Notes under the pieces: model-generated
Told to the model about the DNA's origin: nothing
Database searches by the model: none
What the model saw: only the letters and a program-made list of their open reading frames with translations
Shown here: one piece after another, positions 8,268 through 16,754 of the stretch
Position numbering within the stretch: position 1 is the first letter of the stretch
Layout: each line of letters begins with the position of its first letter
Assembly: GCA_030066155.1 (NCBI GenBank)
Contig: JASJCE010000012.1
Span: 1-32,232 of the forward strand
Direction: 5' to 3'
Source of the DNA: Desulfobacterales bacterium
Lineage (GTDB): Bacteria; Desulfobacterota; Desulfobacteria; Desulfobacterales; JAFDCJ01
Length of the DNA: 32,232 bases
Program-made: the position numbers and the translations under genes

Positions 8268-8294
8268 GACATTCAACCAAAGATGCATTTCGGC

Positions 8295-10037
8295 CTAATA
8301 GCTGTGAACCTGATCAAGTTCTTGATCCGATACCTGGAAGGTTATATCGTGCGGCGGCAGCTTTTCTTTTTTGAAGTAATCCGGCAGCCGGTCATCTCTA
8401 TTGGTAAATCCAGCAGCAGCGTTGAATTCCCGCTCGCTTTTGAGAATGGATTTGCCCAGTTCGGTCACATCATCAGCTGTCATGTTCGAACCGGAAAAAG
8501 CATTAATCAAATCGACCATCGCCTGAAATGTTTCCGGTTGATCCAACAACGGAAAGGCAATGAACAGACACATACCGGTGGCGTCAATCGCTGCGGTAGC
8601 GATTTGAAGATTTTTCGACAGCTCGGCCTGGCCTTCCGGTGAAAGTGGATCGGTTTTGCCGCCGACCCCAGCGACGTTCGACGCCACGGCATAGCCGGCG
8701 GTATGATCGGCGCCCATGGTGCTGGTGGCATAGGTCACCCCGATGCCCTGAATTCCGCGGGGATCGTAAGCCGGCATGGCCTGACCCTTGACCACCGGCA
8801 CCCGTTCGACGCCAAGCACCTTTCCGGTGACCTCCGCTCCGCTGCCAAGGACACGACCCAGAGGAGAGCCTTTGCCAACCTCCTTAACCAGGTTAATGGC
8901 AGCTTCGGCGTCTCCAAATTCGGCAATTCCAGCCTCCATGGCCACGGCAACAGTGGCACCCATTTCAATGGTGTCCAGCCCGTAATCATCGTCCAGTCGG
9001 TCAATTTGGGCGATTGCATCTAAATCATTGATGCCGCAGTTGCCGCCATGGGACCATACCGTTTCATACTCGGGCTGTTTGGTCACATAATTGCCGTCTT
9101 TGTCGTAAAAAGTCCCTGAGCAGCGAATCACACAGCCGCGATGACACCCATGGGTTGCGGAACCTTCACCGCCGCGGGCATTCTCGAGCTCTGCCTGGGT
9201 CTCGCCGCTGATCATTTCGCACCCGTCAAAACGACCCAATTGAAAATTTTTCGTCGGATAAGCCCCGGCTTCGTTGATTATGTTGGTCATCACATTGGTT
9301 CCGAAGGCAGGCAGTCCCTCACCGGAGATCTCATGTTTTCTCAGACCGGCCACAAATTCCTTGTTGGCAGTTTTGAATTTCTCTGCGTCAGCCGGAGATC
9401 TCATCTTACAGCCCGCATCGTCGACGACAATGACCTTAACGCCTTTTGCGCCCATAACCGCACCGACTCCGCCGCGACCGGCATGACGAGTCGGTCTTAA
9501 CTCCATATCCGTGAACGCAACCGAAGCGCCTGCAAGCTTCATTTCACCGGCCTGACCGATGGATATGCAGGCGATCTTTTCGCCGTATTCGGCTTTCATC
9601 TTATCGACCAGATCGTAATTACCGAGCATGCGCAGACTATTGTCGGTTTGAATCTGCACGCCATCATTGTTAATGAACACTTTGTAAAGGCTATCCTCTG
9701 CGGGCTTTCCTTCCAAAACAATGGCAGCATAGCCCAACCGGCCCAGCATCTGGGATGGCTGCCCGCCGGCATTGGCCTCCTTGATCCCCCCGGTCAGCGG
9801 GCTTTTGCATCCCACGGAAATCCGACCGGACATGGCCGCTGCAGAGCCGCTTAAAAGCCCCGGCGCAATCACGAGTTTATTGTCTTCTCCCAGGGGATGA
9901 CACGACGGTGGAACTTCTTTGGATATGATTGCCGATGTCAAACCTCTACCGCCCATACCGGCGTAATCGCCTAAAGATTCAGTTTTCGCTTCAGGGCCGC
10001 CGTTGGCGCCCATATTTATTCTCAATATTTTGTCCAT
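8295..10037 (-). CDS. aor: Tungsten-containing aldehyde:ferredoxin oxidoreductase
   Basis: A 580-residue cytoplasmic oxidoreductase that oxidises aldehydes to carboxylic acids, reducing ferredoxin at a tungstopterin centre; the reverse is possible with low-potential electrons. The N-terminal domain matches the family (GMGGRGLTSAII, GLLSGSAAAMSGRISVGCKS, then RPTRHAGRGGVGAVMGAKG near residue 182). The 4Fe-4S ligands C298-x3-C302-x3-C306 (THGCHRGCVIRC) and the distal C490 (ATGMC) are present, as is the second pterin-contact region (MPAYDPRGIQ). I chose the ATG at 10037 because GGAGG lies at ideal spacing from it; the ATG two codons upstream is too close. No AorA-type ferredoxin subunit is adjacent, so this is probably the stand-alone form. 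It may act on aldehydes formed from 2-oxo acids handled by IorAB 8 kb away. Confidence 0.93.
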   Translation of the reverse strand: MDKILRINMGANGGPEAKTESLGDYAGMGGRGLTSAIISKEVPPSCHPLGEDNKLVIAPGLLSGSAAAMSGRISVGCKSPLTGGIKEANAGGQPSQMLGRLGYAAIVLEGKPAEDSLYKVFINNDGVQIQTDNSLRMLGNYDLVDKMKAEYGEKIACISIGQAGEMKLAGASVAFTDMELRPTRHAGRGGVGAVMGAKGVKVIVVDDAGCKMRSPADAEKFKTANKEFVAGLRKHEISGEGLPAFGTNVMTNIINEAGAYPTKNFQLGRFDGCEMISGETQAELENARGGEGSATHGCHRGCVIRCSGTFYDKDGNYVTKQPEYETVWSHGGNCGINDLDAIAQIDRLDDDYGLDTIEMGATVAVAMEAGIAEFGDAEAAINLVKEVGKGSPLGRVLGSGAEVTGKVLGVERVPVVKGQAMPAYDPRGIQGIGVTYATSTMGADHTAGYAVASNVAGVGGKTDPLSPEGQAELSKNLQIATAAIDATGMCLFIAFPLLDQPETFQAMVDLINAFSGSNMTADDVTELGKSILKSEREFNAAAGFTNRDDRLPDYFKKEKLPPHDITFQVSDQELDQVHSY

Positions 10038-10160
10038 TGTCATTCCTCCTCATTTGTTAACGGTTGACAATTAGGGGCTAGATTAAAACATAATTCAACC
10101 TTAACCCCGGACTTCACCTCCACGATTACCATGGTTAGGCAACCTCCAATACCCCTTCCA

Positions 10161-10175
10161 AGCATAAATTATGCT
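10161..10175. promoter_or_regulatory. Short palindrome upstream of the AOR gene
   Basis: AGCATAAATTATGCT has two exact 7-base arms around a single central base, about 125 bases upstream of the AOR start, in AT-rich sequence where a promoter would be expected. This is a possible repressor or activator site. No protein can be matched to it. Confidence 0.3.
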
Positions 10176-10700
10176 CGCAAATTATAATTAAAGATAGGAC
10201 ATCGCTTTATCAAAGCGAATAATACAAAAGCGGTGAATTGTGTTTCGGCTTCGCTAAGGCTACGCCGCGACAAGTCCAACTTTGCTCTGCGAGTCACGAC
10301 AGGACACGTTCGAATTCGTTTTAGGAGCTTGGTGATTCGCTGTAGATCTTCGACCCCACAAGACGACGGGGCAAGGCAGCTTAACATATTGAGGCGTCAG
10401 TTAAACAGAACAAGTAAATATTCTGATAACGAAAACCGGCGTCGTTGTCAATATCGATATTCCCAATGTCGGTAAAAAGAAAAGTGGCCGTACCGGTGGG
10501 TAGATTTGCCATAGAGTGATGATAAGGCATTCTCGGTCATCGGGCGAACCAATTGATTGCGATGCGCCATAAGGGCCAGGAATACGCCCTGCGCCAACAG
10601 TATACGATGGCATTAGTCGGCAGTCACCACCGTCTTGACATTGCAGGATAATTTTATGTAAATTAGCTGTAGAGATAGCTAAATATCGGTTTGAACATCA
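10176..10700. other. Gene-poor intergenic stretch
   Basis: No convincing gene. The part at 10240-10385 (GGCTTCGCTAAGGCTACGCC, then a stretch containing GTGATTCGCTGTAGATCTTC) has the look of the repeat-type spacers found elsewhere in the window. Codon use and frame breaks give no sign of protein. No tRNA-like cloverleaf was seen. Confidence 0.4.
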
Positions 10701-10922
10701 ATGAAACATCGCCATATCAACATTACAGAAAATGAATGGAGTGCGGCTGTAGTGCATTCGATCTGGGAGCGAGGCCTGGAAGAAGATATATGCGCACTCA
10801 TTCGTGAGGTGAAAATAAATGCCAAAGCTGCCGATGCGGTTAGAAGGGCTATACCCCTTTCGGGAGTATATGGCTGGCCGAAATTCTTCAGGCTGTATTT
10901 AGAGAAAGTTTATGGAGAATAG
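10701..10922 (+). CDS. Small hypothetical protein
   Basis: A 73-residue ORF with protein-like composition (WERGLEEDICALIREVK, then SGVYGWPKFFRLYLEKVYGE), mostly helical, with no signal peptide, Cys motif or membrane segment. I do not recognise a family. There is no clear ribosome binding site before the ATG. It lies in a poorly conserved spacer and could be a remnant of a larger gene. The next small ORF starts 12 bases after its stop. Confidence 0.4.
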   Translation: MKHRHINITENEWSAAVVHSIWERGLEEDICALIREVKINAKAADAVRRAIPLSGVYGWPKFFRLYLEKVYGE

Positions 10923-10934
10923 CGAGGATATCTA

Positions 10935-11072
10935 TTGGCAGAGCCTAAACCGAACGATCTGGACCAAATTGATCTGACTGTATACAAGGGCATCCAACCC
11001 CCATTTGATTCCTGGGACTTTATCGTGAGAATTTGCGAAGAAATATCCGTGGAATTTGGTGACAGGGTGTAA
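10935..11072 (+). CDS. Very small hypothetical protein or gene fragment
   Basis: A 45-codon ORF starting at a TTG with GAGGA seven bases upstream. It includes LDQIDLTVYKGIQPP and SWDFIVRICEEISVEFGDRV, an acidic, protein-like sequence. It follows the 73-residue ORF closely, so the two may be a small operon or two pieces of one decayed gene. No family was recognised. Confidence 0.3.
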   Translation: MAEPKPNDLDQIDLTVYKGIQPPFDSWDFIVRICEEISVEFGDRV

Positions 11073-11201
11073 GATGAACTTCAATAAGCCTTCAGGTCTG
11101 GGCTTCAATATAAGCTCTTTGCTCGTTTAAAATGTCGTGCAGATTCGGAGCGCTTGGCCGCTGATTGGAATTGCTGGGTGTCCGTTAGATTTCTGCTGAT
11201 T

Positions 11202-11885
11202 TTATCTATTAACGTCTAAAGGTTCGTGCATGTCGTCAAAATCATCTGAACAGTCCAAATGAAGTTCCAAGTCCAGGCGGATCTGGGGAGTATAGCGAAA
11301 AGCCTGGATTATGTCCCGGAGCCGCCAGATCTCCTCTTTCCCCAACACCGCCACATAGTCACCACCTTTGCGGTCGGGATCCCAGACGTAGACATAATAA
11401 GTTCCCGGAATAACGATTTGTTCATCAAAATAGGGACCTTTATAGTAGCTCTTGCCGCCAAAAACTTCATAAAAGGTATCTCGCGGTTGATCAGGCTTTG
11501 GACTTTGAATCATTACGATTCCGTAATCCGGTGCAATTTCAAAGGGAATGGGAGCTGCTGGTGTGGGCAATCCAGGACCGACCAGCGCCAATTTCGGTAG
11601 AAAGTTTTCATAACCCTTGCAGACCGGCACCAGAAGTTCCAGGTATACATTTGTCGGTCCGTCAATCCGGAACGCATAAACATCTATATCTTGGGAACGG
11701 CCAAGATCGTCCCTTTCCAGCCAGGCATAAATGGCAAGAGACTGCTCGATAGAATAGTCTACCGAGAAAGGCTGTTTTTCGGAGAAGTCATGGTGTTCAA
11801 AATACGGCACATGGGCCCGGGATTGAGTCGCGACTAAGGTGATTGTTGTTATCAATAAGACTAATTTCAAAATGTGCTTCGTCAT
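11202..11885 (-). CDS. Exported protein of unknown function
   Basis: A 227-residue protein. The ATG at 11885 is preferred over an upstream in-frame start because CAGGAG lies seven bases before it and it begins a clean signal peptide (MTKHILKLVLLITTITLVA, cut near QSRAH). The mature part is acidic and beta-rich, with DIDVYAFRIDGPTNVYLELL and PGTYYVYVWDPDRKGGDYV, which resemble the jelly-roll of bacterial pre-peptidase-like domains that attach to secreted proteins. I cannot name a family. It is probably periplasmic. It is monocistronic as far as can be seen, with an AT-rich 5' region of about 170 bases. Confidence 0.75.
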   Translation of the reverse strand: MTKHILKLVLLITTITLVATQSRAHVPYFEHHDFSEKQPFSVDYSIEQSLAIYAWLERDDLGRSQDIDVYAFRIDGPTNVYLELLVPVCKGYENFLPKLALVGPGLPTPAAPIPFEIAPDYGIVMIQSPKPDQPRDTFYEVFGGKSYYKGPYFDEQIVIPGTYYVYVWDPDRKGGDYVAVLGKEEIWRLRDIIQAFRYTPQIRLDLELHLDCSDDFDDMHEPLDVNR

Positions 11886-12060
11886 TCTAGACTCCTGACC
11901 AACCATATGTATTGATTAGCCGCTTGACGTGAATATATCTTAATTTTAAAACATTTCTATTAACGAAATATTTTTTAATTAAGATATATTATTATTCAAA
12001 ATATTAGATTGTCAATGTTATTTTTAAATTGCTGGCTTGAAGTATTGATGAGATGGTTGC

Positions 12061-12984
12061 TTAAGTGGGCTTCCAGATTTTAGCCATCTGCATTTCGGAG
12101 AGCTTACCGGTAAGCATAATCGCAATGATGCAGAGGGCTATATAGATTCCGTCTGCCAGGATTGACGTCATGGTGGCGTTGATCAATTCCTCGATTTCCT
12201 CAGCCTTGAGTGACTGCTTCATGGAGTATCTGTTGACCAGGCCGGAAATGATCCAAAAGGTCCACCAGCACCCCAAGATGCCACTTTCCCGCTCATTGCC
12301 CCAATTCGCCGGCGATTTGCTGGCCTGCCAGATTTCCTTCATGGCCTGGTAAGGCTTCCACAGGTTGAAGATCGGAATAAAATAATAGCCCACAGCCCAG
12401 CCGGGAGTAAACTTCATGCCTGTTGCCCCCAGCTTCCTGACGTTGGTACCCGCCCGATGGACCCATTTGAGAAATATAACGGCGGTTAGAATCACCATTA
12501 GGATCTGAAAAAGTGATATCGTCATTTGCCGGGTATCATTAGAGTTGACCTCCGATTCATAAATTCCGACGCCGTTTTTAGCAGAGACTAAGAGTTGATA
12601 TTCAGCGAAACTGGAAACGATAGCGGTTGCCGCCAAAACAATGGAAGCAATCAGCATCACCTTCAGTACATTGTTCAAACTGGTCGGATCTTTAAATCCC
12701 GGTGGGGCCGGTTGAGGTTTGGTCGGCCGGGTGGAAAATTGCCGCTCGTTAATGGATTTGCCGCCGACAAGATGGGGTCCCGGTGGCGGGGTCGATTGGT
12801 CGCCAGCCGGCGTTGGCTGACGATAAACTCTTTTCGTGGGAACAGCCGGAGAAAATCCCGCGTTGGGATGCATGACCGGAATGATATTCTGACATTTTTT
12901 GCATCGGGCCGACGCCCCATATTCCGGTATTTTATCGTCACGGATGTTGTATTCCGCGTTACATTTAGAGCATACAACGATCAT
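12061..12984 (-). CDS. Zinc-ribbon and DUF4328 membrane protein
   Basis: A 307-residue integral membrane protein. Residues 4-27 form a zinc-ribbon (CSKCNAEYNIRDDKIP, then CKKC), the MJ0042/zinc_ribbon_5 type common in deltaproteobacteria. A Pro-rich linker follows to about residue 95. The rest is DUF4328: helices near VLKVMLIASIVLAATAIVSS and ISLFQILMVILTAVIFLKWV, the signature FTPGWAVGYYFIPIFNLWKP with YQAMKEIWQAS after it, and two more helices at the C-terminus. The ATG at 12984 begins the ribbon exactly; an upstream in-frame TTG at 13020 is less likely. Function is unknown for the family. Confidence 0.85.
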   Translation of the reverse strand: MIVVCSKCNAEYNIRDDKIPEYGASARCKKCQNIIPVMHPNAGFSPAVPTKRVYRQPTPAGDQSTPPPGPHLVGGKSINERQFSTRPTKPQPAPPGFKDPTSLNNVLKVMLIASIVLAATAIVSSFAEYQLLVSAKNGVGIYESEVNSNDTRQMTISLFQILMVILTAVIFLKWVHRAGTNVRKLGATGMKFTPGWAVGYYFIPIFNLWKPYQAMKEIWQASKSPANWGNERESGILGCWWTFWIISGLVNRYSMKQSLKAEEIEELINATMTSILADGIYIALCIIAIMLTGKLSEMQMAKIWKPT

Positions 12985-13147
12985 ATTCGATATATTCTCC
13001 AGTAACCCTTCAGGATTCAAAGTTCATTGGCAACAATTAGATATCGTCCATTTACGCCAATAACTTTAACAGGTCATTTCTATACATAAGAGGGATTTAG
13101 GAATTTAGGAATTTCGATGCTAACAAATTAGATCTAATTCCACTAAG

Positions 13148-13180
13148 CCCAGCATTCCATTACTCCGGCAGTCCACGGCG
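13148..13180. repeat. CCCAGCATTCCATTACTCC repeat
   Basis: This matches the right arm of the inverted pair at 3941-3967 (CATTCCATTACTCC) and continues similarly into GTCCACGGCGATG against GTACCATCGCC there. It lies between the DUF4328 gene and the NifA-like activator. It is part of the same dispersed family. Confidence 0.5.
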
Positions 13181-13247
13181 ATGTTTTAGTGATATTGGCA
13201 GGTTCAGAGCGCAGCCAGAGCCAAAAGAGAAGACCCTGAAATCGATC

Positions 13248-14771
13248 CTAGCGGTAGTGCCTGTAATCGACTCCGTACTTATGTGCCTTGTAGGCAAACT
13301 TCCGGACGGTAGTCTGCAGGATCTTGGCCGCCACGGTGATGTTGCCGCGGGTGTTCTTGAGCGAATCGATGATCATCTCTCGCTCCAGGTTGGCGACGGC
13401 ATCCTCCAGCGATAAGGTTGGGACGGTATCGGACTCCTTGCCGGTCTGCAGGGTCGGCGGCAAATGATAACTGTGAATGACACCTTCATCACACAGCAGC
13501 ACGGCACGCTCGATGCAGTTCTCCAGCTCCCGGACATTGCCGGGCCAGTGATATTCCATCAGCATGTCAATCGCCGGGGTGGAAAAGCGTTTGATGTCCT
13601 TGGCATTCTCGGCAGCATATTTCTCCAGGAAAAAATCCGCCAGCAAGAGGATATCCGTTTTGCGCTCCCGCAACGGCGGCAAATAGATGGGAAACACATT
13701 CAAACGGTAGTACAAATCTCCCCGGAAGGTCTCTTCCTCCACCGATCGTTCGAGGTTTTTATTGGTGGCCGCAATGATCCGGACGTCGGTTTTGATGGTT
13801 CGTTGCCCCCCGACCCGTTCGAACTCCTTCTCCTGCAGGATTCGCAGCAGATTGGCCTGAACTTCCAGGTTGATTGATCCGATTTCATCCAGAAAAATGG
13901 TACCCTTGTGGGCCAGTTCGAATTTTCCGATTTTCTGTTTGATCGCACCGGTAAACGCGCCTTTTTCATGCCCGAAGAGCTCGCTTTCGATCAGGGTTGC
14001 CGGCAGGGCCGCGCAATTGACCTTGATGAACGGATTTTTTTCGCGGTGGCTGTTGTAGTGGATGGAGTTGGCCACCAGCTCCTTGCCCGTTCCGCTCTCC
14101 CCCCGGATCAGCACCGTAGCATTGCTTTTGGACACCTGCGAGATCATTTGAAACACCTCGCGCATCTTGTTGCTGTTGCCGATGATGTTGCCGATGCTGT
14201 ATTTGTCCTTCAGGACATTCTGCAGACGCCGGTTTTCTTCTTTCAAGCGTTCCTTTTCCATGCGGATCGTCTCAAGCTTGATCACATGGCTGGCCAGCAT
14301 AGTGGCAATTACCGACAGCAGTTTTTGTCCGCTCTTCAGCGAAAAATTTTTGTCGTAGGGCCGATCGACACTCAAAGCGCCGATCACCTGCTTGCCCTTT
14401 TTGACGGGCACGCAAATAAAAGAGTGTTCCCGGTTATCTTTCTTTTTACGGGAGCCGGTGCGATCCAGAAACAGCGGCTCTTCGCTGATCTTGGGGATGG
14501 CAACGGCCTTGCCGGTTTCGATGACCCGGCCGGTAATGCCCTCCCCCAGCTTGTACTTCACCCGCTGGGCAGTATTGCGCGACATTCCGTGGGCAACCTC
14601 GATGTTAATCTCATTGCGCATGGGATTTAGAATTGTTATAGTTCCCCGCACCATGTTCATAGAGCTGGACAGAATATCCATGACCTTATAGAGGGACTTC
14701 TTCAAATCCAGGTGCTCATTGAGCGCCGTGGTAATGCCGTACAACAGGGTGACTTCTTCAATTTTTTCCAT
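13248..14771 (-). CDS. Sigma-54-dependent activator, NifA-like (GAF-AAA-Fis)
   Basis: A 507-residue transcription activator. An N-terminal GAF domain (about residues 5-165) is followed by the sigma-54 interaction AAA+ domain with Walker A GESGTGKE, the GAFTGA loop ([10 protein letters not shown]), Walker [10 protein letters not shown] and the arginine-finger region, then a C-terminal Fis-type helix-turn-helix ([17 protein letters not shown]). The inter-domain Cys motif of true NifA is absent. I chose the ATG at 14771 ([13 protein letters not shown]), where homology begins; the frame stays open upstream only because of an 18-bp tandem repeat. No ribosome binding site is visible, so translation may be weak or regulated. 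The targets should have -24/-12 promoters, but I did not find a convincing one nearby. Confidence 0.9.
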   Translation of the reverse strand: MEKIEEVTLLYGITTALNEHLDLKKSLYKVMDILSSSMNMVRGTITILNPMRNEINIEVAHGMSRNTAQRVKYKLGEGITGRVIETGKAVAIPKISEEPLFLDRTGSRKKKDNREHSFICVPVKKGKQVIGALSVDRPYDKNFSLKSGQKLLSVIATMLASHVIKLETIRMEKERLKEENRRLQNVLKDKYSIGNIIGNSNKMREVFQMISQVSKSNATVLIRGESGTGKELVANSIHYNSHREKNPFIKVNCAALPATLIESELFGHEKGAFTGAIKQKIGKFELAHKGTIFLDEIGSINLEVQANLLRILQEKEFERVGGQRTIKTDVRIIAATNKNLERSVEEETFRGDLYYRLNVFPIYLPPLRERKTDILLLADFFLEKYAAENAKDIKRFSTPAIDMLMEYHWPGNVRELENCIERAVLLCDEGVIHSYHLPPTLQTGKESDTVPTLSLEDAVANLEREMIIDSLKNTRGNITVAAKILQTTVRKFAYKAHKYGVDYRHYR

Positions 14772-14825
14772 AATAAAATTTTGTGCCAATATAAAATTTC
14801 GTACCAATATAAAATTTTGTACCAA
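14772..14825 (-). repeat. Three 18-bp tandem units abutting the activator start
   Basis: Read on the minus strand the units are TTGGTACAAAATTTTATA, TTGGTACGAAATTTTATA and TTGGCACAAAATTTTATT, exactly 54 bases, ending at the ATG of the NifA-like gene. They are in frame with it and would encode the six-residue repeat (L/M)(V/A)(Q/R)NFI if translated. Each contains the self-complementary AAATTT. They could be operators, a start-modulating leader, or an expandable coding repeat. Confidence 0.75.
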
Positions 14826-15230
14826 AATTTTATTTATTTAAAATTACGATTTTGTTAAAATATAATAACGAAAATACAAAAATGTAATTTAAAACATATT
14901 TATCCGTAAAGCAAGAAATAATTTAATGGCGGGCTTTAGATCACGTCTCCAGCATGGTTCGATTCTTGATATAGAGTGCGAGGGACAAGGTCCAGGGTGT
15001 AGGGTTTAGGGTATAAGGTTTAGGGTCTGAGGCTAAAGATGGAAGGATAAAGCCGGAACTCGTAACTCGCAACCGAAGACAGATGTCAGAAGACAGAGGA
15101 CAGAAGAAAGAAGATGGAAAGTTAAGAAGGTGAGAAAGTGAGGGCGGCCGTTGCGAGCATCCAGCAGCTGGTCTCTGATCTTCAGTTTGTTTCAATCCGA
15201 AATCCAAAATCTAAAATCCGAAATCGAACC
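14826..15230. other. Intergenic repeat-like sequence before DNA polymerase IV
   Basis: The first part is very AT-rich. From about 14975 there are degenerate short repeats: GTAGGGTTTAGGGTATAAGG (15000-15019) then TTTAGGGTC, GACAGATGTCAGAAGACAGA (15078-15097) then GGACAGAAG, and AATCCGAAATCCAAAATCTA at 15194-15213. Such low-complexity words recur in spacers of some deltaproteobacterial genomes. I see no gene here. Confidence 0.5.
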
Positions 15231-16388
15231 ATGATTTTACATATCGACATGGATGCATTTTATGCTTCGGTGGAGCAGTTGGATAATCCCTGGCTGCGGG
15301 GCAAATGCGTTCTGGTCGGGGGAACCTCCAACCGTGGAGTAGTCATGGCGGCAAGCTATGAGGCCCGCCAGTACGGGGTGCGATCGGCCACGCCGATTTT
15401 TAAAGCCAGAGAGATGTGTCCGGATGCGGTTTTCATTCCGCCCCGCATGAGACGCTACAAAGAGGTTTCCGGAAAGGTGATGTCGGTTCTGCGGGAATTC
15501 TCTCCCGAAGTTGAAGTGGTCTCCATCGACGAGGCCTATATGGATGTTTCCGGCTCAGAAAGGCTTTACGGCGATCCTCAGGCTCTGGCCGCTACGATCA
15601 AAAAAGAAATCAAAGAACGGGTTCATCTGACCTGCTCGGTGGGAGTGGCACCCGGCAAATTTTTGGCCAAAGTGGCCTCGGATCTGGATAAACCGGATGG
15701 ACTGACCGTCATCCGGCCTGAGGACGTCCCGCGCTTCATCGCCAATCTGCCGATACAAAAAGTGCCTGGTGTCGGCAAAAAAACCTTTCAAGATCTGGTC
15801 TCAATGGGCATCTCGACCCTGGGTGACATCAAAAAATTTCCTGAAAACATGCTGCTGGACCGACTCGGTAAATTTGGCCACCGTCTGATCGATCTTTCAG
15901 ACGGCATGGACCGCTCCGCCGTCACACCGGATGCACCCCACAAATCGGTCAGTAGCGAACGCACCCTGGCCCGGGATACCCGGGATAAAGAGTTGTTGAA
16001 CACCTATCTGCTGCAGCAGGCCGAAGAGGTCGCGCGCCAGCTGAGAAAAGCGAATGTAAACGCCAGCACCATAACTCTCAAATTGAAGCATTCGGATTTT
16101 AAACGGGTTTCACGCAGCAAAACAATCGCGATCCCGACTCGATCGTCCGAAACCATTTACCGCCATGCGGCCCGGCTGCTAACCGAGTACCATCTGGACA
16201 GCAAAGTCAGATTGATCGGTGTCGGCACATCCGGTTTCAAATCCGGCAGGCTCCCGGTTCAGCTCGATCTGTTCGATAAGCAGATTCATGGCGACGGCAG
16301 CTGGTCCAAAATCGATCAAACTTTAGAGACTATCACCCGGAAATTCGGCAAGGAAGCCATTAAGAGAGCCACCCTTCGAGATGAATAA
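15231..16388 (+). CDS. dinB: DNA polymerase IV (Y-family)
   Basis: A 385-residue translesion polymerase that copies past damaged bases with low fidelity. The ATG at 15231 gives MILHIDMDAFYASVEQ; D6, D100 and E101 (SIDEAYMDVSG) are the metal-binding residues. YEARQYGVRSATP (finger) and VGVAPGKFLAKVASDLDKP (palm) are present, then the helix-hairpin-helix VPGVGKKTF and the little-finger domain. The C-terminal QLDLF (about residues 344-348) is a beta-clamp binding motif, so the enzyme should work at the replisome. Upstream in-frame codons belong to repeat DNA. No clear SOS box or strong ribosome binding site was seen. It is monocistronic. Confidence 0.95.
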   Translation: MILHIDMDAFYASVEQLDNPWLRGKCVLVGGTSNRGVVMAASYEARQYGVRSATPIFKAREMCPDAVFIPPRMRRYKEVSGKVMSVLREFSPEVEVVSIDEAYMDVSGSERLYGDPQALAATIKKEIKERVHLTCSVGVAPGKFLAKVASDLDKPDGLTVIRPEDVPRFIANLPIQKVPGVGKKTFQDLVSMGISTLGDIKKFPENMLLDRLGKFGHRLIDLSDGMDRSAVTPDAPHKSVSSERTLARDTRDKELLNTYLLQQAEEVARQLRKANVNASTITLKLKHSDFKRVSRSKTIAIPTRSSETIYRHAARLLTEYHLDSKVRLIGVGTSGFKSGRLPVQLDLFDKQIHGDGSWSKIDQTLETITRKFGKEAIKRATLRDE

Positions 16389-16754
16389 CAGGCAAGAGTT
16401 GGACATATTTACCTGCCTCAATCTTTTTATAAAAAAATTCCAATCATCAAATCCCAAATCCCTGGCCCAGACCGAATTAACTCCTACTATATTTATTGCC
16501 TCTCATCTCTAAGCGCGAAACGGACCGTGGGATACACCAATCAAGTCGCGCTCTCCGAGGCGTAGGCTACGAGCCGGAGGCCAGGGCGGGCTCAATTAAA
16601 TTACAATAACCAAAATTCCAAATATGGACGTTCATTTTTTTCCATTTGTTGCTTGTGAATTTTGATTTTTTTGATTTATATACATTTGTGATGTGAAACC
16701 TATTTATTCTCGTTTGGTTTCCCTGAATTTGTTGAAATTTAAGGAGTTTTTATC
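16389..16754. other. Intergenic spacer between dinB and the FrhB-like gene
   Basis: About 366 bases with no gene. A weak inverted repeat (AGGCA / TGCCT) with a T-rich tail follows the dinB stop and may end transcription. A hairpin repeat lies at 16548-16580 (separate entry). An AT-rich stretch at 16610-16735 probably holds the promoter of the next operon. AAGGAG precedes the GTG start at 16755. Confidence 0.4.
16548..16580. repeat. CTCCGAGGCGTAGG hairpin repeat, loopless copy
   Basis: CTCTCCGAGGCGTAGG is joined directly to CTACGAGCCGGAGG, making a nearly uninterrupted palindrome. The same arms occur at 20784-20829 and 32025-32062 with ten or so extra bases in the loop, and in a related hairpin at 29749-29801. 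It is non-coding and stands just before the FrhB/Ior gene group. Confidence 0.65.

Noticed and set aside
10401-10613. A 70-codon minus-strand frame in the 10.1-10.7 kb spacer
   Set aside because: No binding site, no recognisable motif, and it lies in repeat-like sequence.
13908-14630. A 240-codon open frame antisense to the NifA-like activator
   Set aside because: The activator carries intact Walker and GAFTGA motifs on the other strand; this frame has no recognisable domain.
14772-14825. Three tandem units considered as a CRISPR array
   Set aside because: The units abut with no spacers and are only 18 bases.
15000-15030. Telomere-like GGGTTTAGGGT repeat considered as a real telomere or CRISPR
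   Set aside because: Only a few degenerate units, no spacers, and bacterial flanks; treated as a low-complexity spacer.
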